From Verrucomicrobiota bacterium (GTDB lineage: Bacteria; Verrucomicrobiota; Verrucomicrobiia; Limisphaerales; JADLHS01): 64,000 nucleotides of DNA. The position numbers and the translations under genes are program-made. The stretch covers positions 1 through 64,000 of the forward strand of contig JAKQDQ010000028.1 of the NCBI GenBank assembly GCA_029573725.1. The letters are read 5' to 3'. The notes below the pieces were generated by a model. The model was not told the origin of the DNA. It saw nothing but the letters and a program-made list of their open reading frames with translations, and searched no databases. Shown one piece after another: positions 1 through 7,649 of the stretch; within the stretch, counting starts at the first letter, position 1; each line of letters opens with the position of its first letter.

Positions 1-213
1 ATAGTCAAACGAGGACGAGAACGAGGACGAGGCGATGCTGGGGTACCGGTTCAGATGATCGTAGCCTTGGATGGTGGTCATCACAGTGCTTCCGTTCGTG
101 ACGAAGGCAATTTGTCCACCCGCGGGGAATTGGCAAGCCGCGTGTAAGGTGGCGCGGTTGGCGCCGTCGCTGACCGTCGCCAACGCGGCCAGCTCAAATC
201 TGCCATTGGCCAT
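1..213 (-). pseudogene. RHS/YD-repeat protein fragment, runs off left edge
   Basis: The minus strand reads open from an ATG at 213 to the left edge. The end of the readable part is MTTIQGYDHLNR followed by a Ser-rich stretch, which matches the style of the YD-repeat core of RHS proteins (x-YDxLNRL-x). A stop codon (TGA) lies directly upstream of the ATG, and the bases before it do not continue the repeat pattern in the same frame. The piece is therefore more likely the decayed 5' side of an RHS gene than an intact start. RHS proteins are large secreted or surface shells, often polymorphic toxins. The rest of the gene, if any, lies outside the window. The family call rests on one short motif. 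Confidence 0.4.
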
Positions 214-328
214 TCAGCGCTGTGTATTGAGCAGCCGGCCTGCCATCGAGCCGGCGAGCCAGATTCCTTACATCGTCGGTGCAGGACAGCATTCGTCATC
301 CCTGGCCCGTTCCCGCACTGCCGCGTAG

Positions 329-442
329 TCAATACCGGAACTCTTCAGGCGGGTTGGCATTGCGGCCGGCGCGAATCCATTCCGCCGCGCCGCCCAGGTT
401 GAGAGCCAACAGCAGAGCAATCAGCACGCCGGTTCGCCGCAT
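329..442 (-). CDS. Tiny ORF encoding a signal peptide and short tail (possible remnant)
   Basis: A 37-codon frame starts with two arginines, then a hydrophobic run (VLIALLLALNLGGAA), then about 17 polar residues ending PPEEFRY. This is a convincing Sec signal peptide with almost no mature protein. No clear ribosome binding site precedes it. It sits between the RHS-like fragment and the DUF2249 gene, on the same strand as both. The likeliest reading is the surviving 5' end of a secreted-protein gene that has lost its body; a genuine small secreted peptide cannot be excluded. Confidence 0.25.
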   Translation of the reverse strand: MRRTGVLIALLLALNLGGAAEWIRAGRNANPPEEFRY

Positions 443-512
443 GGCGCCGACCCTACAAGGGCGCGCCTGAGGTGTCGCGACGAGCGGACAAGGCGGCGTT
501 GATTCACGGGGA

Positions 513-1022
513 TTAGAGTGGACGAATTTCCGTCAGAAAACTGCCATCGGATTGCTCGGTGGTCTGGCTGGAAAAACCGCGTTCTTCGAGGTGGGCGTAA
601 AGGTGCATTGGCCGTCGGTCGGTGCGGGCGCGAATTCCCGTTTTGGCCGGCAGTTTGGCCACGGCTTCCAAAATCGTTACCATCGGTTGCGGCGGCTCCA
701 GCCCGCGCGCGTCCACTTCGATGAAGGAAGTGGGTTCATTCACGTTCACGGGCACGGCGGGCGCCGTGTTTTTAGGGGCGGATTTGGACGCGCGGTCCGG
801 CGAAAAAGTGATTTCCCAAACGTCGGAATCCAGTTGTTTGGTTTCGTGGGTGAAACCTTTGTTGCCCAACACCGTGTACAGGGGAGCTGGTTCAAACGGA
901 GCCAGCAGCCGGAATTTTTGGCCGGGCTGCAACTGGGACACCGTGCGCATGATAATGCCGAACGGTTCGCGGCCCTGACTGATTTCCTCCCGCACATCCA
1001 ACGTCACAATCTCGTCGCTCAT
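513..1022 (-). CDS. DUF2249 protein, two tandem domains
   Basis: The 169-residue product carries two copies of the small TusA-like DUF2249 fold. Copy one is about residues 4-75, with a P-x-G-I motif and the F-x-L-L-A-P-F-E-P-x-P-L-Y core near residues 37-50. Copy two is about residues 100-169, with the matching T-D-R-R-P-M-H-L-Y core. An Ala/Pro linker joins them. The reading frame extends 16 codons further upstream, but the ATG at 1022 is preferred because the upstream part overlaps an FNR-type palindrome at 1057-1070. DUF2249 genes commonly travel with hemerythrin-like and cupin genes in nitric oxide or denitrification loci. Such genes occur here about 10 kb away, also behind an FNR-type box. 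The molecular function of DUF2249 is not established. Confidence 0.8.
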   Translation of the reverse strand: MSDEIVTLDVREEISQGREPFGIIMRTVSQLQPGQKFRLLAPFEPAPLYTVLGNKGFTHETKQLDSDVWEITFSPDRASKSAPKNTAPAVPVNVNEPTSFIEVDARGLEPPQPMVTILEAVAKLPAKTGIRARTDRRPMHLYAHLEERGFSSQTTEQSDGSFLTEIRPL

Positions 1023-1056
1023 GGCGTCACTCTGACTGAAGGCTATCAGTCCAACT

Positions 1057-1070
1057 TTGACGCGGGTCAA
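1057..1070 (-). promoter_or_regulatory. FNR/Dnr/NnrR-type palindrome upstream of the DUF2249 gene
   Basis: The sequence TTGACGCGGGTCAA is a perfect TTGAC-N4-GTCAA inverted repeat, the form bound by Crp/FNR-family regulators such as FNR, Dnr and NnrR. Its centre lies 41.5 bases from the A of the proposed ATG at 1022. No regulator of this family is encoded in the window, so the assignment is by motif only. Confidence 0.6.
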
Positions 1071-1129
1071 AATTTCCTAATTTCAAAGCGCCCCATTGAG
1101 TTCCGTCGGGCGATTGGAAAGTTGTCGTC

Positions 1130-4120
1130 TCAGGGCGACTTCAAGCGAAAGAAACGTCGTGGCCCGGTTAGCGGGGTGGGGTGCGGACTGGTGGCGTCGG
1201 GCAGTTCGACATACGGTCCGCCAGCTTCGGACGCCGATTCCAGCATGAAATTCGGATCGTCCCAAGTTAGAACGAGGGTGTCACCGGCGAGTTGCCAATG
1301 CAGCGGAATGGGGGCAGTGCCGAGGATGGCTTGCGCGAGGTAGGGGGACACCCTGCCGCCGGCGGTCATAAAACGTCCTCCGACGAAGAGTCGGTTGCCC
1401 ATTGTGGTTAGTGCTTCCACGTACGGTGAACTGATTCCCAATCCGGACCCGAGCGGGGACCAGTCGGTGCCGTCCCATTTTGCCATGTAGGGGGCGGGAT
1501 TTCCTCCCGCGACCGTAAACCAGCCGCCGGCGTAAAGATCACTGCCCACCACGGCCAGCCCGCGGACACTGCCGTTTAGTCCCGTGCCCAAGGCGTGCCA
1601 ATGCGTGCCATCCCATCTGGCGATGTTGGCGACGGCGACGGTGGTTGCATCGGAGTTGCTGGCGTCCGTGAATGAGCCTCCCACCAGGAGTTGGTCATTC
1701 CAGGTGTCCAAGACGTAAACCCAGCCATTGACGCCTCCACCCACGGCCGACCAATCATTACCATCCCACTTCGCGAGGTAATTGGCGGCCTGGCCTCCGG
1801 CGGTCGTAAACCGGCCTCCAGCATATAACTCGCCATTCATCCAGTGCAAGACCTCCACTTGGTTGTTCATTCCCGTGCCGAGTGCGCTCCAACTGCTCCC
1901 GTTCCATTTGGCGATCCGATTGGCGGTCACATTTCCGGCCTTGGTGAATTCGCCCCCGGCATAGACGGTGGTGCCGGTCACGGCCAGCGCATGGACGGGA
2001 TTGTTCATGCCGCCGCCAAACGCGCTCCAAGCGTTGCCATTCCATTTGGCAATACCGTTGACCGGGGTCGCTCCGGCGAGCGTGAAGAAACCTCCGGCAT
2101 ACAACGCGCCATCCACGTAGGTAAGAGCATAGACCGGGTTATTCATGCCGCCCTGCAGGGTACTCCAGCCCGTGCCGTCCCAGCGCGCGATGTAGTTGGC
2201 CTTCAAGTCGCCGATCGAGTTGAAATTGCCCCCGACGTAGAGATTAGTTTCGGATGCGGCCAACGCGTACACCCAGGAGCTGAAGCCGCTGTTCAGAGGA
2301 CGCCAGGCGCTCCCGTTCCAGTGCGCGATGCGATTCACGTAAACTGGACCCGTCGCAAGGTTGGTGGCCAGAACCTGAGTTCCCCCCACAAACAGGCCGT
2401 CGCTCCGCACCACCAAGGTGTTTACTGTGGCATTCAATCCACCGGCCACGGAATCCCAGGCGGTGCCATTCCATTGGGCGATGCGGGGACTGGACTTCCC
2501 ATCTGCCTGCGTGAACGTACCGGCGGCGTATAAATTGCCATTCCACACCGCCAAGGTTCTGACGACGTGGTTGAATCCACCTCCCATGGCGTTCCAAGCG
2601 CTCCCATCCCATTGCGCCACTCGATTGGCAGAAATCGCCTGGTGATCAGCATTGGTCGCCAGGGTGAAAACGCCGCCCACATATAATTCACCGTTGTCGG
2701 CAAGCAAAGTGTTGACGGGTTGATTCAAGCCGCTGCCCACGGTCTGCCAGTTATTCCCATCCCATTCCGCGATGTAAAAGGCCGGCGCATCACCGGCGGT
2801 GGTAAACCAGCCCCCGACATATAGCTTCCCATTCAACCCGGCCAACGCCTGCACGGAAGCGTTCAAGCCCGTTCCCAAGGCATGCCAATGGTCTCCGTCC
2901 CAGCGGGCAATCCGATTCGCAGCCACCCCATCAATGGTGACGAAGTCGCCACCCGCGTACACGTCGCCATTCATTATGGTCAAAGCCAGAACATCCGACA
3001 TCGGACTGAGTCCAAGCTGGCCGAGCTGCTGCCAGGTCTGGCCGTCCCACTTGGCGACGCCCACTTTGGTGTTGCCCCCGATGACGAACCTGCCGCCGGC
3101 GTACACTTCGGTACCGTTGACGGCAAAGGCGCGAATCGCGCTGCCGGCATCCGTGCCCATGGCGCTCCAGCTTTGCCCATCCCATTTGGCGACGCCGGCC
3201 GCCACCGTATTCCCTACCAAATGAAATTGTCCACCAATGTAGAGGTTGTCCGTAGCGTCCACGGCTGCGGTAAAAATCTCATCGTCCGCTCCAGGTAAAT
3301 CGCCCATGCTCACCCAATTGACATCGCTGAAGGTGGGATCAATCCGGATGGGATAAACGGCATCCTGATCGTCCACCAAAATCGCCAGCCTCGAAGCGCA
3401 GTCGGGGTCGCTCATGGCGAAGCGCGCCGGAAGTTCCCGGCCAACGGCGTCGGTAACGCGCAGCCGGCTGTAGGCGATCTGGCGCCCGGAACGCGTCAGG
3501 GTTAATTGCGCGCCCGCAGCGGTTGGCTCTATGGCCGCCCCATGCACGGCAAGCTCCAGCCGGAGCAATGTTTCATGCGCTGCCCCCCGCGCCTCCGCCG
3601 GGGAAGGGAGCCGCCACGAGACGGCGGGAGGTTCGACCAGGATGAAATCCTGACGGATGCCGTCCAGGCCCACTGAGTATTCCTCCACCAAACCGGGCCG
3701 ATTGAACCGGACCACTTGCCCCGCCATGACGACGGTGCCGGTGGTCGGAAATGCAAATGATGACGCGTCCGGAGTGGCGTTGTGGCGGCTCACCGCCGTT
3801 GCCATTACCTGAAAGCGTTCACGCGCCGGCTCGGCGGCCGTGGACGTCAACCACAGCCCTTCGGCAGTGACTTCTCCTTCCAGGCGTTGGAAGACGCATT
3901 TCAACTGTGCCCCGTTGCGAGTGGCGGTGACGGCCAGACCGTCCCCTTGATAAGTGGCGGTTGCCCGGCTCCCGATTTCACTCCAGGGGATGGCCGATGG
4001 AGTCGCGAGGTTGGCGATGATTGGCGCCGCCCAAGCGCAATTGGATCGAAAACCGATGGTGACCGTCGCTAATAAAGCGAGGCAACGGATCGCGGCGATG
4101 GAAGCATTGGATTTAATCAT
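1130..4120 (-). CDS. Large secreted beta-propeller-like repeat protein
   Basis: The 996-residue product has a Sec signal peptide (residues 1-31, ending AWA). A non-repetitive region follows to about residue 270. After that come roughly 13 repeats of about 50 residues with the pattern W-D-G-x-x-W-x-x-L/M-G-x-G, then A-L, then L-Y-x-G-G-x-F-x-x-A-G, then I-A-x-W. This Trp/Gly pattern resembles Kelch or delta-60 type propellers. The last 60 residues (IPLHWQLAGDTLVLTW through RRFFRLKSP) form the small C-terminal module seen in many verrucomicrobial secreted proteins. It is probably exported and may bind a ligand or surface. A good promoter lies at 4144-4171. No catalytic residues are recognisable. 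Confidence 0.85.
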   Translation of the reverse strand: MIKSNASIAAIRCLALLATVTIGFRSNCAWAAPIIANLATPSAIPWSEIGSRATATYQGDGLAVTATRNGAQLKCVFQRLEGEVTAEGLWLTSTAAEPARERFQVMATAVSRHNATPDASSFAFPTTGTVVMAGQVVRFNRPGLVEEYSVGLDGIRQDFILVEPPAVSWRLPSPAEARGAAHETLLRLELAVHGAAIEPTAAGAQLTLTRSGRQIAYSRLRVTDAVGRELPARFAMSDPDCASRLAILVDDQDAVYPIRIDPTFSDVNWVSMGDLPGADDEIFTAAVDATDNLYIGGQFHLVGNTVAAGVAKWDGQSWSAMGTDAGSAIRAFAVNGTEVYAGGRFVIGGNTKVGVAKWDGQTWQQLGQLGLSPMSDVLALTIMNGDVYAGGDFVTIDGVAANRIARWDGDHWHALGTGLNASVQALAGLNGKLYVGGWFTTAGDAPAFYIAEWDGNNWQTVGSGLNQPVNTLLADNGELYVGGVFTLATNADHQAISANRVAQWDGSAWNAMGGGFNHVVRTLAVWNGNLYAAGTFTQADGKSSPRIAQWNGTAWDSVAGGLNATVNTLVVRSDGLFVGGTQVLATNLATGPVYVNRIAHWNGSAWRPLNSGFSSWVYALAASETNLYVGGNFNSIGDLKANYIARWDGTGWSTLQGGMNNPVYALTYVDGALYAGGFFTLAGATPVNGIAKWNGNAWSAFGGGMNNPVHALAVTGTTVYAGGEFTKAGNVTANRIAKWNGSSWSALGTGMNNQVEVLHWMNGELYAGGRFTTAGGQAANYLAKWDGNDWSAVGGGVNGWVYVLDTWNDQLLVGGSFTDASNSDATTVAVANIARWDGTHWHALGTGLNGSVRGLAVVGSDLYAGGWFTVAGGNPAPYMAKWDGTDWSPLGSGLGISSPYVEALTTMGNRLFVGGRFMTAGGRVSPYLAQAILGTAPIPLHWQLAGDTLVLTWDDPNFMLESASEAGGPYVELPDATSPHPTPLTGPRRFFRLKSP
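1400..3300 (-). repeat. Tandem ~150-bp coding repeats
   Basis: About 13 degenerate direct repeats of 147-160 bp encode the WDG...YAGG...FT units of the propeller-like protein. Words such as the codons for LYAGG and NRIAKWDG recur at a steady spacing. They lie in frame, so copy number could change by recombination without breaking the gene. Confidence 0.75.
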
Positions 4121-4143
4121 GATTTCGAGATTTGATCTTTGGC

Positions 4144-4171
4144 AGTATAAACTTGTGGAGCGAATTGTCAG
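4144..4171 (-). promoter_or_regulatory. Sigma-70-type promoter for the propeller gene
   Basis: On the minus strand CTGACA (-35, 4166-4171) and TATACT (-10, 4144-4149) are separated by 16 bases. Each hexamer matches the consensus at five of six positions. The -10 lies about 24 bases before the ATG at 4120. It is the best-looking promoter in the window. Confidence 0.55.
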
Positions 4172-4260
4172 CTATTGCTGTAAACACTTCATCACAAAGA
4201 CCCGCTGCTGTCAAAAGCCCGCTGTGATGCCGGATCAGCGGGAGCGAGGCAGCTCTGATT

Positions 4261-4386
4261 GATTTCGGTGCGGATCAGATTGTGCGCACCGCGGTGGGCG
4301 CGGGCATGAAAGGCTTGATTCTCACCGCCAAACATCACGGGGGCGTTTGTGGACTTCGCACAACACGGAACATTCGGTGAAGCACA
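4261..4386 (+). pseudogene. Short GH29 alpha-L-fucosidase fragment
   Basis: About 125 bp here are roughly 85% identical by eye to 7881-8010, which lies inside the broken GH29 gene at 7650-8824. The fragment encodes D-F-x-A-D-Q-I-V-R, then G-A-G-M-K-G-L, then the K-H-H part of the fucosidase catalytic barrel. A small deletion then shifts the frame. It ends about 80 bases before the ATG of the intact GH29 gene. That intact gene is of a different subtype, so the scrap is not a simple duplication of its neighbour. Confidence 0.7.
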
Positions 4387-4468
4387 CGTTCCAGGGCGTC
4401 GGCCTCGGAATCCAAGGCTTGGATTCTTCCCGGTTTTCGTCCATCTTGGTGGTGACGTTCCACGAAAT

Positions 4469-6256
4469 ATGAAGGCGAACTTTCTCCGGCTGGCGTTGAC
4501 GGCGGTCGCCTGCCTGCAGGGTGTGTTCCACGCGGCCGAATCCGCGCCGGATTTTCTCCACGAAACGCCCGCCCAGCGCGACGCGCGGATGGCGTGGTTC
4601 AATGAAGCCCGGTTCGGCCTGTTCATCCACTGGGGCGTCTATTCGGTGCCGGCCGGCGCATGGAACGGAAAGACCAATTACGGCGAGTGGTTCCTGGAGG
4701 AAACCAGGATGCCGGTGTCGCAATACGAGAAGTTCGCCCGGCAGTTTAATCCGGTGAAGTTCAACGCCACCGCGTGGGTGAAGGCGGCGAAGCAGGCCGG
4801 GATGAAATACATCGTCATCACCAGCAAACATCACGATGGTTTTGCCATGTTCCGGTCCCGGCTCTCCGATTGGGGCATCAAGTCCACGCCCTTCCAGCGC
4901 GATCCGCTCTGGGAACTCGCCAATGCGTGCGCGGCGGAGGGTCTCCATTTCTGTTTGTATTATTCCATCATGGACTGGCATCACCCGGACTGGGGGCAGC
5001 GTCGCCCCTGGAACGACCTCGCCACGGGCACGCCGGACATGGATCGCTACGTCAACTACATGAAGGGCCAGTTGCAGGAACTGCTCATGCGCTACGGGCC
5101 GATTGGGATTCTGTGGTTTGACGGCGAATGGGAGAAGCCCTGGACGCACGAACGCGGCGTGGACCTCTACAATTTCGTCCGCCAGATTCAGCCCGCGATC
5201 ATCATCAACAATCGCGTGGGCAAGGCGCGCGCCGGCATGGCGGGCATGGACCAGGGCAGCGAGCGCGTCGGAGATTACGGCACGCCCGAGCAAAGCATTC
5301 CCGCGCGCGGTTTCGGGCCGGGGGTCTATTGGGAATCCTGCATGACGATGAACAACCACTGGGGTTACAACCGCGCGGACCAGCACTGGAAATCCACCGC
5401 AACGCTCGTGCGCAACCTGATTGATTGCGCGAGCAAGGGCGGCAACTACCTGCTGAACGTCGGCCCGACCAGCGAAGGGTTGATTCCCGACGCGAGCCTG
5501 GAACGGCTGCGACAGATCGGCGACTGGATGAAGGTCAACAGCGTTGCCATTTACGGCACGTCGGCGAGTCCGTTCCCGCGGCTGGGCTGGGGGCGTTGCA
5601 CCACGAAGGCCGCCGGCGCGGAGACGATCCTTTACCTGCACGTCTTTGACTGGCCAACGAACGGCGTGCTGGGCGTGCCGGGGCTGCGCAACTTCGTGAA
5701 GTCGGCGCGGCTGCTCGCGGGCAACAAGTCGTTGCCATTCCGCTCCGCTCCCGGCGGCGTGGTCGTGGCGGTGCCGTCGAAAGCCCCGGACGCGATCTCC
5801 TCCACGGTGGAACTCACGATTGAAGGCCGGCCGGATGTGGTCGCTGCGGCCCTCGAGCAACAGCCGGACGGCTCGGTGACGCTGCCGGCGAGCGAGGCCG
5901 ATCTGCAGGGGACGTTGCAATACGAAGTCGGCGGTGGCAAGGACAACATCGGCTATTGGACCAATCCGCACGACACCGCGAGCTGGACGTTTACGGCGGC
6001 GCACCCGGGCAAATTCAAGGTCGTGGCGACGCTCGCGGCGACCGCAAGCGGCAAGTTTGACGTCGTCGTGGCCGACCAGAAACTTTCCGGCGCCGCCCCC
6101 GCGACCGGGAGCTACACCCAGTTTCAGGAGGTCGAACTCCCGGGCGAACTGGAACTCGCGAAGGCCGGCGAATTCACCCTGGTCGTGAAACCGGTGGCGG
6201 CGGACTGGCAGCCGATGAATTTGAAATCGTTGAGGCTCCAGCCCGCAGTGAAATAA
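4469..6256 (+). CDS. Alpha-L-fucosidase, GH29, secreted
   Basis: The 595-residue protein hydrolyses terminal alpha-L-fucose from glycans, probably outside the cytoplasm. The ATG at 4469 gives a clean signal peptide (MKANFLRLALTAVACLQ...). The frame is open 40 codons further up, but that part reads through the GH29 scrap. Family marks: LFIHWGVYSVPAG near residue 45, YIVITSKHHDGFAMF near residue 115-130, and ILWFDGEWEKPW near residue 215, whose Asp is the expected nucleophile. The fold continues through GGNYLLNVGP. A C-terminal beta-rich module (about residues 480-595, D-N-I-G-Y-W-T onward) looks like a binding domain. Retaining hydrolysis is the family mechanism. No transporter or regulator is directly linked. 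Confidence 0.93.
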   Translation: MKANFLRLALTAVACLQGVFHAAESAPDFLHETPAQRDARMAWFNEARFGLFIHWGVYSVPAGAWNGKTNYGEWFLEETRMPVSQYEKFARQFNPVKFNATAWVKAAKQAGMKYIVITSKHHDGFAMFRSRLSDWGIKSTPFQRDPLWELANACAAEGLHFCLYYSIMDWHHPDWGQRRPWNDLATGTPDMDRYVNYMKGQLQELLMRYGPIGILWFDGEWEKPWTHERGVDLYNFVRQIQPAIIINNRVGKARAGMAGMDQGSERVGDYGTPEQSIPARGFGPGVYWESCMTMNNHWGYNRADQHWKSTATLVRNLIDCASKGGNYLLNVGPTSEGLIPDASLERLRQIGDWMKVNSVAIYGTSASPFPRLGWGRCTTKAAGAETILYLHVFDWPTNGVLGVPGLRNFVKSARLLAGNKSLPFRSAPGGVVVAVPSKAPDAISSTVELTIEGRPDVVAAALEQQPDGSVTLPASEADLQGTLQYEVGGGKDNIGYWTNPHDTASWTFTAAHPGKFKVVATLAATASGKFDVVVADQKLSGAAPATGSYTQFQEVELPGELELAKAGEFTLVVKPVAADWQPMNLKSLRLQPAVK

Positions 6257-6304
6257 AGCAAAGAGGATGGTCTCACACCCATAGTGACACGATTCCTCTG
6301 TTTA

Positions 6305-6549
6305 GGCCGTCTGTTGAACCCGGCACGAAAGCTACAGATTAAGTATCCGGGCGCGATTTACCACGTCATGAACTGCGGCGACCGGTGCGGTTCAACCGAC
6401 GGCATAAGCTCATTGAGCATCTGTTCGCCAGGCGTTACAAGGCACTGGCAGTGGACGTGGGCCGTTTCAGTTACCTGCGGACGGAGTGCGGATACGTGTG
6501 TCTGAATCCGGTGCGGGCCAAACGCTTCGTCCGAGAGCCAGGCGACTGA
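6305..6549 (+). pseudogene. RAYT (REP-associated tyrosine transposase) remnant
   Basis: The first part reads ARKLQIKYPGAIYHVMNCGDR, the typical N-terminus of Y1 transposases of the RAYT group, except that a Cys stands where Arg is usual in HVMNRGDR. Near 6389 the frame jumps and the text resumes as RFNRRHKLIEHLFARRYKAL, then Y-V-C-L-N-P-V-R-A, the C-terminal part of the same family. The catalytic middle, with the H-x-H motif, is missing through an internal deletion of a few hundred bases. The element is dead. RAYTs mobilise REP palindromes; short palindromic repeats are present elsewhere in this window. Confidence 0.75.
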
Positions 6550-6790
6550 TTGTCTCCAACTCCACGTCAACTTCTGTGTCATTCCCCCGGGCCATTCCCC
6601 GGTTGCTTGCATTTCTTGTTCGTTATGAGGCGGTTTATCAGCGCAATTCCAGAGTGGGCAATATCAAAAATCTATTCACACCAAACGCCGTACGCGGAAG
6701 CTAACTTCCACTCTCGCCCTACCGTCCAACTGGGCAGATTATTGCCCGGGTCACAAAATCAATTTTCGGAACAAGGAATAGCGCAGTCTG
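6550..6790. other. No gene seen
   Basis: This stretch between the transposase remnant and the M23 peptidase gene has no convincing frame. It is less GC-rich than its surroundings. It may be the decayed right side of the RAYT element. Confidence 0.4.
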
Positions 6791-7441
6791 CTACGGTTCA
6801 TTCGGGAGATTACCCGAAGTGTAGGTCTTGAACATGCGGGGAACCCCGCTGTCTTTATCAATGTCGGAAAATGAGAGGGGCAGCGTGCTTTTGCGGTTTG
6901 AATCCATGACGTGAAAGTGCAGATGCGGCATCAAGCTTTTTCCAACGTGACCGCTGGCGGCGATGACCTGTCCCTGTTTTACCATGTCGCCGACTTTCAC
7001 GCGGCTGCCATCTTTTCTCAGGTGCAGGTAGTAACCGAGTGTGCCGTCGTCGTGTTGGATGGCAATGAGGTTGTTGGGCATGTTGCGCCCGTGCCCGTCG
7101 TGATTGATGGTGACCTTGATGACTTTCCCGCCACGTGCCGCGCAAACATCTGTGCCGACCGGCATGGCGAAATCGTAGGCAAATTGTTCCCGGCCACGAT
7201 GACTGACGACACCACGATTGCTTTGGCAACAGCGGAAGGTTTTCCCCGCCGCCCACGGCAGGCGATAAGGCGATTGGTCCGCAGCCGGATATTGGGAAAG
7301 GTTTGTCGGTCCGGTGCAACCGCAATAGAGCATGACCGAGAGGAACAGGGGTGTGGCTAAAATCAAAAGCACCACGCGCCAAATCCGTTTTTGCTTTTGT
7401 GGGTATGGTGCGGGGTCAGGTTTGGAGGATTGCGTTTCCAT
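6791..7441 (-). CDS. M23-family peptidase (LytM-like), membrane anchored
   Basis: The 216-residue protein starts best at the ATG at 7441 (METQSSKPDPAP...). It has one N-terminal hydrophobic segment (about residues 19-38) that could be a signal anchor, or a lipoprotein signal with the Cys in MLYCGCTG. The peptidase domain follows. H-R-G-R-E-Q-F-A-Y-D-F supplies the first zinc His and Asp, and H-L-H-F-H-V supplies the second His set. The expected role is cleavage of peptide cross-links in peptidoglycan or a related periplasmic target. The gene sits alone between two decayed genes, so its context gives no partner. Confidence 0.8.
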   Translation of the reverse strand: METQSSKPDPAPYPQKQKRIWRVVLLILATPLFLSVMLYCGCTGPTNLSQYPAADQSPYRLPWAAGKTFRCCQSNRGVVSHRGREQFAYDFAMPVGTDVCAARGGKVIKVTINHDGHGRNMPNNLIAIQHDDGTLGYYLHLRKDGSRVKVGDMVKQGQVIAASGHVGKSLMPHLHFHVMDSNRKSTLPLSFSDIDKDSGVPRMFKTYTSGNLPNEP

Positions 7442-7649
7442 TCGCGTCGGCAACACCCTGAACTTACCAGCCGCTGAATTGCTCGACAAACTTCTTAATG
7501 CCGCACTTGCAACATCATACCTCGCCATAAATGGGGGCATTCGGGACTGCCCGCTTTGCCGATTCAATTATCGCTTCTGCTCCGAGGACGGGTCGGGTAA
7601 AAATGGAAGCCGAACCGTCCGTCCGTATGACTTGGATAATTAAACTGAG
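7442..7649. other. Intergenic, divergent; no gene seen
   Basis: This region lies between the start of the M23 gene (minus) and the start of the broken GH29 gene (plus). It must hold the M23 promoter, but no clear hexamer pair was found. Confidence 0.35.

Noticed and set aside
1400..3300. Regular ~150-bp repeats considered as a CRISPR-like array
   Set aside because: The repeats are degenerate, in frame and encode a repeat protein; there are no short identical repeats with unique spacers.
4322..6004. A 560-codon minus-strand frame opposite the intact GH29 gene
   Set aside because: Arg/His-rich mirror of the fucosidase gene with no recognisable domain.
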